A DNA stretch of 64,000 nucleotides from Escherichia coli. Its GTDB lineage: Bacteria; Pseudomonadota; Gammaproteobacteria; Enterobacterales; Enterobacteriaceae. Under the pieces are notes generated by a model. It was not told the DNA's origin. It did no database searches and saw nothing but the letters and a program-made list of their open reading frames with translations. Positions 38,822-47,203 of this stretch are shown piece after piece. The DNA lies in assembly GCF_036503815.1 (NCBI RefSeq), contig NZ_AP027764.1:4154001-4218000 (forward strand), given 5' to 3'. Positions within the stretch are counted from its first letter, which is position 1, and each line of letters opens with the position of its first letter. The position numbers were made by a program, and so were the translations under genes.

Positions 38822-40372
38822 ATGCCCACTTCTCATGAAAATGCACTGCAACAACGTTGCCAGCAAATTGTCACCAGTCCGGTACTTAGCCCGGAGCAGA
38901 AGCGCCATTTTCTGGCGCTGGAAGCAGAAAACAATCTGCCTTACCCACAGCTTCCTGCCGAAGCCCGCCGCGCGCTGGATGAAGGTGTAATCTGCGATAT
39001 GTTTGAAGGTCATGCGCCGTATAAACCGCGCTATGTCTTACCCGATTACGCCCGTTTTTTGGCCAACGGTTCCGAATGGCTGGAGCTGGAAGGCGCAAAA
39101 GATCTTGATGACGCACTCTCTCTGCTGACCATTCTTTACCACCACGTTCCTTCGGTCACATCGATGCCGGTCTACCTGGGGCAACTGGATGCGTTGTTGC
39201 AACCGTATGTTAGAATTCTAACACAAGACGAGATCGATATTCGAATAAAACGTTTCTGGCGTTACCTCGACAGAACCCTGCCAGACGCCTTTATGCACGC
39301 CAATATTGGCCCATCTGATTCACCCATTACCCGTGCGATTTTACGCGCAGACGCAGAGCTGAAGCAGGTTTCACCGAACCTGACTTTTATCTACGATCCT
39401 GAAATCACCCCTGATGACCTGCTGCTGGAAGTGGCGAAAAACATCTGTGAATGTAGCAAACCGCACATCGCCAACGGTCCCGTGCATGATAAAATTTTCA
39501 CAAAAGGGAGCTACGGGATTGTGAGCTGTTACAACTCACTGCCGTTAGCGGGTGGTGGCAGTACGCTGGTACGCCTCAACCTGAAAGCCATTGCCGAGCG
39601 CAGTGAATCGCTGGATGATTTCTTTACGCGCACTCTACCGCACTACTGCCAGCAGCAGATCGCCATCATCGATGCGCGGTGTGAATTCCTCTATCAACAA
39701 TCACACTTCTTTGAGAATAGCTTCCTGGTGAAAGAAGGGCTGATTAACCCTGAACGTTTTGTGCCAATGTTTGGCATGTATGGGCTGGCGGAAGCGGTTA
39801 ACTTGCTGTGTGAAAAAGAAGGAGTTGCCGCGCGTTACGGTAAAGAAGCCGCCGCAAATGAAGTGGGTTATCGCATTAGCGCGCAACTGGCGGAGTTTGT
39901 CGCCAATACCCCCGTGAAATATGGCTGGCAAAAACGCGCCATGTTACACGCACAGTCGGGGATAAGTTCCGATATCGGCACCACGCCGGGCGCGCGTTTG
40001 CCGTATGGCGATGAGCCAGATCCGATCACCCATCTGCAAACTGTCGCCCCGCATCATGCTTATTATTATTCCGGCATCAGCGACATTTTGACGCTCGACG
40101 AAACCATCAAACGTAATCCGCAGGCGCTGGTACAGCTTTGCCTCGGTGCCTTTAAAGCCGGAATGCGTGAATTTACCGCCAATGTCAGCGGTAACGATCT
40201 GGTTCGCGTTACCGGTTATATGGTGCGTTTGTCGGATCTGGAAAAATATCGTGCCGAAGGCTCACGTACCAACACCACCTGGCTGGGAGAAGAAGCCGCA
40301 CGCAACACTCGTATTCTGGAACGCCAGCCGCGCGTTATAAGCCATGAACAGCAGATGCGCTTTAGTCAGTAA
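38822..40372 (+). CDS. yjjI: YjjI, glycyl-radical-enzyme-like protein
   Basis: 516 residues from the ATG giving MPTSHENALQQ, with AAGGAAC upstream; the open frame reaches back into the deo control region but that part is not family sequence. It has the glycyl-radical box RVTGYM (G465) near the C-terminus and a candidate active-site Cys in GIVSCYNSLPLAGGG, so it looks like a compact glycyl radical enzyme (DUF3029). Substrate unknown. Its activase YjjW overlaps its 3' end. The gene carries a DeoR operator inside it. Confidence 0.9.
   Translation: MPTSHENALQQRCQQIVTSPVLSPEQKRHFLALEAENNLPYPQLPAEARRALDEGVICDMFEGHAPYKPRYVLPDYARFLANGSEWLELEGAKDLDDALSLLTILYHHVPSVTSMPVYLGQLDALLQPYVRILTQDEIDIRIKRFWRYLDRTLPDAFMHANIGPSDSPITRAILRADAELKQVSPNLTFIYDPEITPDDLLLEVAKNICECSKPHIANGPVHDKIFTKGSYGIVSCYNSLPLAGGGSTLVRLNLKAIAERSESLDDFFTRTLPHYCQQQIAIIDARCEFLYQQSHFFENSFLVKEGLINPERFVPMFGMYGLAEAVNLLCEKEGVAARYGKEAAANEVGYRISAQLAEFVANTPVKYGWQKRAMLHAQSGISSDIGTTPGARLPYGDEPDPITHLQTVAPHHAYYYSGISDILTLDETIKRNPQALVQLCLGAFKAGMREFTANVSGNDLVRVTGYMVRLSDLEKYRAEGSRTNTTWLGEEAARNTRILERQPRVISHEQQMRFSQ
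39208..39223. promoter_or_regulatory. DeoR operator at deoP1, inside yjjI
   Basis: TGTTAGAATTCTAACA, a perfect 16-bp palindrome, exactly 600 bp from the deoP2 operator. It corresponds to the distal operator O1 and permits DNA looping between DeoR octamers. It lies within the yjjI coding sequence. Confidence 0.92.
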
Positions 40373-41207
40373 GATTATCCCCTTCTCCTGCGTTGACGGG
40401 CCAGGCAGTCGTCTGGCTCTGTTTTTACAGGGCTGTAATCTGCGCTGCAAAAACTGTCACAATCCGTGGACAATGGGGCGCTGTAATGATTGCGGGGAGT
40501 GCGTGCCACAGTGTCCGCATCAGGCGTTGCAGATTGTTAACAGCAAAGTAGTGTGGAACGCAGCCGTCTGCGAGCAGTGTGATACCTGCCTGAAGATGTG
40601 TCCACAACACGCTACGCCGATGGCGCAATCCATGAACGTGGACGAGGTGCTTAGTCACGTCCGCAAAGCGGTGCTGTTTATTGAAGGGATAACGGTAAGC
40701 GGCGGTGAAGCCACGACCCAGTTGCCGTTTGTGGTGGCGCTGTTTACTGCTATCAAAAATGATCCACAACTGTGTCATCTCACCTGTCTGGTGGACAGTA
40801 ACGGCATGTTGAGCGAAACCGGCTGGGAAAAATTACTCCCGGTGTGCGACGGCGCGATGCTCGATCTCAAAGCGTGGGGAAGCGAATGTCATCAACAGCT
40901 AACCGGACGCGATAATCAGCAGATTAAGCGCAGCATCTGTTTGCTTGCAGAGCGCGGTAAGCTGGCGGAACTGCGTTTGCTGGTAATCCCTGGCCAGGTG
41001 GATTATTTGCAACACATCGAAGAACTGGCGGCGTTTATCAAGGGACTTGGCGATGTTCCGGTACGCCTGAACGCGTTTCATGCCCACGGCGTGTATGGCG
41101 AGGCGCAAAGCTGGGCGAGCGCCACGCAGGAAGACGTTGAGCAGTTGGCTGATGCGTTACGGGAGCGCGGGGTGAGCCGGTTGATATTTCCGGCGCTGTA
41201 TTTGTGA
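40344..41207 (+). CDS. yjjW: YjjW, glycyl-radical-enzyme activating protein
   Basis: Radical-SAM enzyme, 287 residues. The SAM-binding cluster motif CxxxCxxC is C31-C35-C38 in GCNLRCKNCHNPW; two further ferredoxin-type 4Fe-4S motifs (CNDCGECVPQCP and CEQCDTCLKMCP, about 47-85) are inserted, as in activases of the glycerol dehydratase and choline lyase type. It overlaps the end of yjjI by 29 bp, so it very likely makes the glycyl radical on YjjI. Confidence 0.93.
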   Translation: MNSRCALVSKIIPFSCVDGPGSRLALFLQGCNLRCKNCHNPWTMGRCNDCGECVPQCPHQALQIVNSKVVWNAAVCEQCDTCLKMCPQHATPMAQSMNVDEVLSHVRKAVLFIEGITVSGGEATTQLPFVVALFTAIKNDPQLCHLTCLVDSNGMLSETGWEKLLPVCDGAMLDLKAWGSECHQQLTGRDNQQIKRSICLLAERGKLAELRLLVIPGQVDYLQHIEELAAFIKGLGDVPVRLNAFHAHGVYGEAQSWASATQEDVEQLADALRERGVSRLIFPALYL

Positions 41208-41213
41208 CATGCC

Positions 41214-41428
41214 GGATGCGGCCTACGGTTCGGCACAGACTTGTAGGCATGATAAGACGCGTCAAGCGTCGCATCAGGCATTGTGCGCCAACTGCCGGAT
41301 GCGGCGTGAACGCCTTATCCGGCCTACGGTTCGGCACAGACTTGTAGGCATGATAAGACGCGTCAGCGTCGCATCAGGCATTGTGCGTCGACTGCCGGAT
41401 GCGGCGTGAACGCCTTATCCGGCTTACG
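41214..41428. repeat. BIME array after yjjW
   Basis: About 215 bp of REP palindromes in alternating orientation (ATGCCGGATGCGGC..., GCCTTATCCGGCCTAC). A block of about 60 bp from GGTTCGGCACAGACTTGTAGG to GCATCAGGCATTGTGCG occurs twice, about 108 bp apart. It lies between the convergent yjjW and yjjV. Confidence 0.9.
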
Positions 41429-41437
41429 AAGGGCAAA

Positions 41438-42220
41438 CTACCCACGAACGTTAAACACCGCATACGTGTTATTAAGCAACACTTCGGCAATCTCATCCGC
41501 GGGTTCCGGGCGTAACTCGCATAGCACGGCAAACACACGGGCGGCCTGCTCCGGGTGATTAGGCTGCCCCTGAAAACCATTGAGCGGCATATCCGGCGCG
41601 TCGGTTTCCAGCAACAACGATGCCAGCGGCAGCTTTGCGATGACATCGCGGGTTTTACTGGCGCGTGGATAGGTGATAGTACCGCCTACGCCAATTTTGT
41701 AGCCCAGCTGCACAAACCGTTCGGCCTGTTGCAGGCTGCCAGAAAAACCATGAACCACACCAGTGCGTGGCAAATTTTGGCGTTTAAGATGCATCGCCAG
41801 TTTGTCGTGCGTGCGCCGTGAATGAAGGATCACCGGCAGATCGTAGCGTTTCGCCAGTTTCAGTTGTTCATCAAGCAACCACTGCTGCCTCTCAAATTGC
41901 GGATCGTCACCAAAGAGATCCAGGCCGATCTCCCCCACCGCCACCACCTTCGTCGGACGTCTTCCCAACGCCTGCTGTAACTGATCCAGCGATGCATCGT
42001 TATGTTTTTCCAACATCCCCGGATGCAACCCTAAAGCGGCATACAGCGGTTGATAATTTTCCGCTAACGCCTGCACGCGGGCAAAATTTGCCGCCTCGGT
42101 GGCCGGAACAATGATCTTGCCTACGCCCGCTTGTGCCGCGCGTTGCAGGCTGGCCTCTTCATCGCCACTAAACGGCGGGAAATCAAAATGGCAGTGGGTG
42201 TCGATAAAACGGCAAATCAA
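41438..42220 (-). CDS. yjjV: YjjV, TatD-family metal-dependent hydrolase
   Basis: 260 residues from a TTG that overlaps the yjjU stop (TTGA), giving MICRFIDTHCHFD. Metal ligands of the amidohydrolase fold: HCH in DTHCHFD, E in GEIGLD near 100, H in LHSRRTHDK near 140, H in VHGFSG near 160, and D in LLETDAPDMP near 210. Probably a DNase or other phosphodiesterase like TatD; the substrate is not established. Translationally coupled to yjjU. Confidence 0.92.
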   Translation of the reverse strand: MICRFIDTHCHFDFPPFSGDEEASLQRAAQAGVGKIIVPATEAANFARVQALAENYQPLYAALGLHPGMLEKHNDASLDQLQQALGRRPTKVVAVGEIGLDLFGDDPQFERQQWLLDEQLKLAKRYDLPVILHSRRTHDKLAMHLKRQNLPRTGVVHGFSGSLQQAERFVQLGYKIGVGGTITYPRASKTRDVIAKLPLASLLLETDAPDMPLNGFQGQPNHPEQAARVFAVLCELRPEPADEIAEVLLNNTYAVFNVRG

Positions 42221-43290
42221 GCCAAATCCTCATTGTTAAATGTCGGGTCGTTCGCCTGTGGAGCGTCTATCACCTCGGTAACCAGCGTATCGTTGGCGAC
42301 GGGTGCAGGCGGAATAACGATCGACTCCGGCGTCACCACCGGCACCAGATGGCGGCTCAGCGGCGCTTTTTCAGTCAATAACTTACCGACCGTTGCCAGA
42401 AAATAACGCCCGCATAAACGCCCAAGTTTATAGTCTTCACGCAGCGCCGGAATCCGACTGCCGAGCGCGATACTATGTAATGGCTTCGGCGGATAAATTT
42501 CGAATATCCGCAGCTTGCCCGGTGGTTTCTCAATAAATTGCTGAATCTCACGATAGCTGGTTTCATGATGCTGCACCAGATTGACCAGCGGCTGCAGGCT
42601 ACTGTCACCCAGCCAGCGTTCCATGCGTTTGAACCACTGCGGCGTGTAGTACATTTGCGACGGCACGGTGCGGATGACGACCAACGTTTTAGCGCCCTGC
42701 CTTGCCGCCTCTTTAACCGGGATCGCATCACTGATCCCGCCATCCAGGTAATTAATGCCTTCCAGCGACACTCCGCTACGATAAAAGCCAGGTATCGCAC
42801 TGGAGGCGCGAATCACATCCAGCCAGTTTTGTTTGGTTGGTAAAAAGTAATTCGGCGCGTAGTCATCCTGACGACAGGCGCACATATAAAACGATTTGCC
42901 GCTGTCAAACAATCGCGCTGCGGTGTCCATTTGCAACGGCATCTGGCTTGCGGTGGCCTCCACCAGCCAGTCGAGATCGATAAGATTTCCTCCACGGACA
43001 AAGCGCAATGGATCGAAAAATTCGCGTTTTGTGGTGTAACGCATGATGACTTTGCGCGCGTAACCGGGCTGATTGCAGATATACGCCGAGAGGTTCTGCG
43101 CCCCGGCAGATGTGCCAAGATAAAGATCGAAAGGATTAAACTGCGCGCGCATAAACTCATCCAGCACGCCAGCTGTGAAAATTCCACGCTGTCCGCCGCC
43201 TTCGCACACCAGAGCAATCCGTCCAGGCTGGAACGGCCTTAGCGACAACGGCGCAATATTACCAAGCGTTACAGGTATTCGCTGCCCCAC
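42217..43290 (-). CDS. yjjU: YjjU, patatin-like phospholipase
   Basis: 357 residues from a GTG (MGQRIPVTLG); an upstream in-frame ATG 12 codons earlier is not family sequence. Patatin fold: oxyanion motif GGGQRG at 31-36, nucleophile S61 in GTSAG and catalytic Asp in DGGISDAIP near 190. Predicted serine acyl hydrolase; the physiological lipid is unknown. Upstream of yjjV, with a four-base overlap. Confidence 0.93.
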   Translation of the reverse strand: MGQRIPVTLGNIAPLSLRPFQPGRIALVCEGGGQRGIFTAGVLDEFMRAQFNPFDLYLGTSAGAQNLSAYICNQPGYARKVIMRYTTKREFFDPLRFVRGGNLIDLDWLVEATASQMPLQMDTAARLFDSGKSFYMCACRQDDYAPNYFLPTKQNWLDVIRASSAIPGFYRSGVSLEGINYLDGGISDAIPVKEAARQGAKTLVVIRTVPSQMYYTPQWFKRMERWLGDSSLQPLVNLVQHHETSYREIQQFIEKPPGKLRIFEIYPPKPLHSIALGSRIPALREDYKLGRLCGRYFLATVGKLLTEKAPLSRHLVPVVTPESIVIPPAPVANDTLVTEVIDAPQANDPTFNNEDLA

Positions 43291-43411
43291 CTCTGCCTTC
43301 CTGTTTTTGTTGTGAAAGAATGACAAAGTAACGCAATTTATTATTCGCTAAAACCGCAAAAGCCAGTCCGTTGGACTGGCTTTGGATAAAATTTTCTTAA
43401 TGGTCTGAAAT

Positions 43412-43573
43412 CTAGGGTCGTTTTCGGCCCATGAACAAACTCACCAGGAACAGAATAATCCCGACGACAAAGACAATTTTAGCTGCGCCTGCAGCAGTAC
43501 CGGCCAGACCACCAAACCCAAGTGCGGCGGCGATTAACGCGATAACCAGAAATATGATGCCCCAACGAAACAT
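43412..43573 (-). CDS. ytjA: YtjA, small membrane protein
   Basis: 53 residues from the ATG giving [16 protein letters not shown]: two hydrophobic helices around a Gly/Ala-rich turn ([14 protein letters not shown]) and a basic tail GRKRP. DUF1328 family, found in the inner membrane of many proteobacteria, often in stress regulons; function unknown. Next to osmY on the same strand. Confidence 0.9.
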
Positions 43574-43699
43574 AAGCGTCTCCTTTACCATAGTTAATGT
43601 CACCGCTTGATATGAGCGTGAAAATCACTCAATGCGATATTTTTAGTGTGGTGCACATCGCGCCTCCCGACAAAGTTCGGGAGGACGAATTACGACGAA

Positions 43700-44305
43700 T
43701 TACTTAGTTTTCAGATCATTTTTAACGCTTTTCACACCATCTACCGCTTTGGCGATACTTTCAGCACGGTCACTTTGTGCCTGAGAATCTACGGTACCGG
43801 AGAGCTGAACCACACCATCGGTAGTTTCAACTTTCACTTTACGTGAAGGGACGATATCGTCCGCCAGCAGCTTGGCTTTGATTTCACTGGTGGTGGCGGT
43901 GTCACCCGCGTAGCCCTTCACAGAACCTTCTTTAGCGTCGCGAACGTGCAGTTTGTCGCTGACAGAGGTCACGCCTTCAACGCCTTTCGCCACTTTCACT
44001 GCCTCTTCGGCCTGGGCCTGGCTTTCAACGAAACCGCTCAGGGTCACGACTTTTTGATCGGTTTTGACAGAGATATCGGTGCTCTTGATGTTGTCATGAT
44101 CCACCAGGGCCGCCTTCACTTTCGCGGTGATGGCGCTGTCATCCATGAAATTACCGACTTTATTCATAGAGCTATCGACTTTTTGCCCTGCGCTTTCATT
44201 GGTAGTCTGCGCGTTGTTTTCTGCGTAGGCAGAGCCGGTCGCGACGACAGAGGTCAACATTACAGCCAGCAGAGTTTTCGAAATCTTCAGTCTTGTCATA
44301 GTCAT
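43700..44305 (-). CDS. osmY: OsmY, periplasmic osmotic-stress protein
   Basis: 201 residues from the ATG giving MTMTRLKISK; signal peptide cleaved after SAYA near residue 28. Two BON domains (about 55-123 and 134-201) each with the conserved Gly pattern VVTLSGFVESQAQAEEA and VVQLSGTVDSQAQSDRA. A periplasmic chaperone-like protein, strongly induced by sigma-S in stationary phase and high osmolarity. Confidence 0.98.
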   Translation of the reverse strand: MTMTRLKISKTLLAVMLTSVVATGSAYAENNAQTTNESAGQKVDSSMNKVGNFMDDSAITAKVKAALVDHDNIKSTDISVKTDQKVVTLSGFVESQAQAEEAVKVAKGVEGVTSVSDKLHVRDAKEGSVKGYAGDTATTSEIKAKLLADDIVPSRKVKVETTDGVVQLSGTVDSQAQSDRAESIAKAVDGVKSVKNDLKTK

Positions 44306-44697
44306 CGATTTATTCCTGTATGTTTGCTCGTAATTTGAGCCTGGCAACACGAGGTTGCATTGCTGAATAGGGAGAGGCTTCACCCTCTACAGAAGTCAAT
44401 GGTCGCCATCACAAAAGCGATGGGTGATAAATAACGACCATTACAGCCTCTGAATCAGTTATTAATATCGGTAGAATGACAATCGACGGCTTTAGATACT
44501 GATATCTACGCATTGAACGGTATTTAACGCCGTCAGAAATGTCATTACTTTGTTAAATATAGATCACAATTTTGAAACCGCTCGGGATATCCCCTAAAAC
44601 ATAAGCAAAAGTGAATGTTTTAAGAACATTCCGTAAGCGGCTAATAAGGAAGGGAAATTGACAGGGCGCAGCGGCTACCGCGCCCTGGAGGCAAGAA
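44306..44697. promoter_or_regulatory. osmY upstream region, prfC 3' flank
   Basis: About 390 bp between the prfC stop and osmY. It should hold the sigma-S promoter of osmY and the end of the prfC transcript. No gene is seen; exact promoter hexamers were not assigned. Confidence 0.55.
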
Positions 44698-46284
44698 TTA
44701 ATGCTCGCGAGTCTGGTGGAACTGAACGTCCGGATAACGTTCCTGCGCCAGGCGCAGGTTGACCATGCTGGTAGCGATGTAAGCGAGGTTATCGCCGCCA
44801 TCAAGCGCCAGTTGGCTTTCGTTCTTACGCTTGAACTCTTCGAATTTCTTCGCGTCCGCACATTCTACCCAGCGTGCAGTGGCAACGTTGACTGACTCAT
44901 ACACTGCTTCAACGTTGTATTCGCTCTTCAAGCGCGCTACCACCACATCAAACTGCAGCACACCAACCGCACCAACGATCAGATCGTTGTTGGAGATCGG
45001 ACGGAACACCTGCACCGCGCCCTCTTCGGAAAGCTGTACCAGCCCTTTGAGCAGCTGTTTTTGCTTCAGCGGATCTTTCAGGCGGATACGACGGAACAGT
45101 TCCGGCGCAAAGTTCGGGATACCGGTGAACTTCATCATCTCCCCCTGGGTAAAGGTGTCGCCGATCTGAATAGTGCCGTGGTTGTGCAGACCAAGGATGT
45201 CGCCCGGATACGCTTCTTCAACATGCGAACGGTCGCCCGCCATAAAGGTCAGCGCGTCGGAGATCACCACATCTTTCGCGGTGCGCACCTGGCGCAGCTT
45301 CATACCTTTTTCATATTTACCAGATACCACACGCATAAACGCCACGCGGTCGCGGTGTTTCGGGTCCATGTTGGCCTGAATTTTAAATACGAAGCCGGTA
45401 AATTTATCTTCGCTCGCCTCTACGGTACGGGTATCAGTCTGACGCGGCATCGGCGCAGGTGCCCACTCTACCAGGCCATCCAGCATATGATCGACGCCGA
45501 AGTTACCCAGCGCAGTACCAAAGAACACTGGAGTAATTTCGCCCGCAAGGAACAATTCTTTGTCGAACTCGTTAGACGCGCCTTTCACCAGTTCCAGTTC
45601 GTCACGCAGCTGCTGTGCCAGATCTTCACCAACCGCAGCATCGAGATCCGGGTTATTCAGCCCTTTAACAATACGGACTTCCTGAATGGTGTGACCTTTA
45701 CCGCTCTGGTAGAGATAGGTTTCGTCTTTATAAAGGTGGTAAACGCCTTTAAACAGCTTGCCGCAGCCAATCGGCCAGGTGATCGGTGCGCAGCCGATTT
45801 TCAGCTCGTTCTCAACTTCATCGAGCAGCTCCATCGGGTCGCGGATATCACGGTCAAGTTTGTTCATAAAGGTGAGGATCGGCGTGTCGCGCAGACGGGT
45901 AACTTCCATCAGCTTGCGGGTACGATCTTCAACACCTTTTGCGGCGTCGATAACCATCAGGCAGCAGTCCACCGCCGTCAGAGTACGATAGGTATCTTCC
46001 GAGAAGTCTTCGTGCCCCGGGGTGTCGAGCAGGTTAACCAGGCAGTCGTGATACGGAAACTGCATCACAGACGTAGTAATGGAGATCCCACGCTGCTTTT
46101 CCATCTCCATCCAGTCCGACTTAGCGTGCTGGTTGGAACCACGGCCTTTTACTGTACCGGCGGTCTGAATGGCCTGTCCGAACAGCAGCACCTTCTCGGT
46201 GATGGTCGTTTTACCGGCGTCCGGGTGAGAAATAATTGCAAAGGTTCTTCTTTTCGCTACCTCTGCGGCCAAAAGGCTTGTCAT
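44698..46284 (-). CDS. prfC: Peptide chain release factor 3, hybrid 5' end
   Basis: GTPase that removes RF1/RF2 from the ribosome after termination. 528 residues; K-12 RF3 has 529. The GTPase domain has the P-loop SHPDAGKT (19-26), DTPGHEDF and NKLD. The first residues read [13 protein letters not shown] where K-12 has MTLSPYLQEVAKRR, and the first codons (AAAAGAAGAACC) use rare AGA, unlike the rest. So the start and ribosome-binding site come from prophage DNA. The ATG at 46284 is preferred, with AAGAG at 8 bases; an in-frame TTG at 46311 would add nine residues. Confidence 0.95.
46205..46284. other. Prophage-chromosome junction (attachment site region) in prfC
   Basis: Normal prfC coding sequence appears to begin within codons for [12 protein letters not shown] (about 46205-46240). 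Upstream of that, the reading frame is kept but the bases and first seven residues differ from the chromosomal gene. The shared core is probably in 46211-46236. The exact core needs the other prophage end, which is outside the window. Confidence 0.6.
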
Positions 46285-46304
46285 AATTGTTGTCTCTTTG
46301 ATTA

Positions 46305-46419
46305 TGTACAATCATATGTACAAAGAAAAATTCATGCCGCTGATTGTACATTTTGGAGGTATCAGAGCATAGCAGAACATGATCAGTAGGTGTATTTGTA
46401 GCCAAAGAACATTTGTACA
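46305..46419. promoter_or_regulatory. Cluster of four TGTACA sites upstream of hybrid prfC
   Basis: TGTACA occurs at 46305-46310, 46317-46322, 46345-46350 and 46414-46419; the first two lie 12 bp apart centre to centre. The cluster fills the gap between the new prfC start and the LexA boxes. It could bind an integrase/excisionase arm-type protein or a regulator; this is inference. Confidence 0.35.
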
Positions 46420-46444
46420 TGCAGCAATCTTTGCTCTATTGACA

Positions 46445-46460
46445 CTGTTTATTCATACAG
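46445..46460 (+). promoter_or_regulatory. LexA (SOS) box 1 of the DinI-like gene
   Basis: CTGTTTATTCATACAG fits CTG-N10-CAG with the AT-rich centre of the LexA consensus. It is 44 bp upstream of the DinI-like start. Confidence 0.85.
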
Positions 46461-46472
46461 TTAAAAATAACA

Positions 46473-46488
46473 CTGTATACAAACACAG
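46473..46488 (+). promoter_or_regulatory. LexA (SOS) box 2 of the DinI-like gene
   Basis: CTGTATACAAACACAG fits CTG-N10-CAG, 28 bp after box 1 and 16 bp before the start codon, so LexA here would also block the ribosome-binding region of the nascent transcript. Confidence 0.85.
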
Positions 46489-46503
46489 TGTAGAGGGATT
46501 TTT

Positions 46504-46752
46504 ATGCGTATTGAGATCTTCATAGCCAAAGAGAAAATGACTAAAATGCCAAACGGTGCTGTGGATGCGTTAAAGGAAGAATTAACTCGACGCATCAGTA
46601 AGCGTTATGACGATGTAGAGGTGATCGTAAAAGCCACCAGCAACGATGGCCTTTCTGTTACGCGCACCGCCGATAAAGATTCAGCTAAAACTTTTGTTCA
46701 GGAAACTCTGAAAGATACCTGGGAGTCTGCTGACGAGTGGTTTGTTCACTAA
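46504..46752 (+). CDS. Prophage DinI-family protein
   Basis: 82 residues, matching the length of DinI and its prophage relatives. The N-terminal MRIEIFIAKEKM and C-terminal ETLKDTWESADEWFV agree with the DinI fold, whose C-terminal acidic helix mimics DNA and binds RecA filaments. DinI stabilises or limits RecA activity and LexA/phage-repressor cleavage. Two LexA boxes control it. It is divergent from the hybrid prfC. Confidence 0.93.
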   Translation: MRIEIFIAKEKMTKMPNGAVDALKEELTRRISKRYDDVEVIVKATSNDGLSVTRTADKDSAKTFVQETLKDTWESADEWFVH

Positions 46753-47203
46753 TTAGCACGTAAAATCAGTAACGGCTGGAAATCATTCAATACTCGCACT
46801 ATCGGAAGTTCACCAGCCAACCGCAGCACGTTCTTGCATACGACGTGCCTGCGGTTTCAACTCCCGCCAGCCCACCAATCATGATTGGGCGGTGTACAAC
46901 ACAAACAAAAACAGGATGTTAGAGGTCTCAGCAGGACACCGACCAGACGGTGAAGTGACAAAAAGATACGCAAGGGAGCCGCGGCTCCCTACTGAAATAT
47001 TATGACTTTAAGTGAATTTTTACTTCTTATTGCTACACTAGTTGACATAAAATTATACCGCCTTTCAATATAATCGCTCAAAGCAGTTGAAAATTTGTTC
47101 TTTAAGCCCCATATTCATTAAACACCAAATACTGTGGATAAAAATTTTCCAATAAGCTAGGATTTGTCCCAATTTATGGGTACCAGCTGGAAACGAACAA
47201 ACA
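46753..47203. other. Non-coding region with hairpins in the prophage accessory segment
   Basis: 450 bp without a convincing gene. It contains a 38-bp copy of the direct repeat at 46817-46854, a CCAATCATGATTGG palindrome (46875-46888), the segment ACAACACAA (46896-46904) that could pair with the R1 linker of sRNA GcvB, a CACCG/CGGTG stem (46937-46952) and an 18-bp perfect palindrome AGGGAGCCGCGGCTCCCT (46973-46990). A small RNA is possible. Confidence 0.4.
46817..46854. repeat. Direct repeat copy A, hairpin-forming
   Basis: Same 37-bp sequence as at 48880-48916 with one extra C (CCTGCGG in place of CTGCGG). Contains arms CCGCAGCACGT and ACGTGC(C)TGCGG. Same orientation as copy B. Confidence 0.85.

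Noticed and set aside
41214..41428. Regularly repeated block considered as a CRISPR array
   Set aside because: The repeats are REP palindromes without unique spacers of constant length and no cas gene is near.
46285..46311. TTG start of prfC adding nine residues
   Set aside because: The ATG at 46284 has a better ribosome-binding site and gives the family length.
45061..46389. 442-codon open frame opposite prfC
   Set aside because: Shadow of the prfC codon pattern; composition is not protein-like and no start signal is seen.
47042..47074. TTGACA...TATAAT as promoter for the 47.2-kb gene
   Set aside because: The two hexamers are 21 bp apart, too far for a normal sigma-70 promoter, though one of them may be used with another partner.
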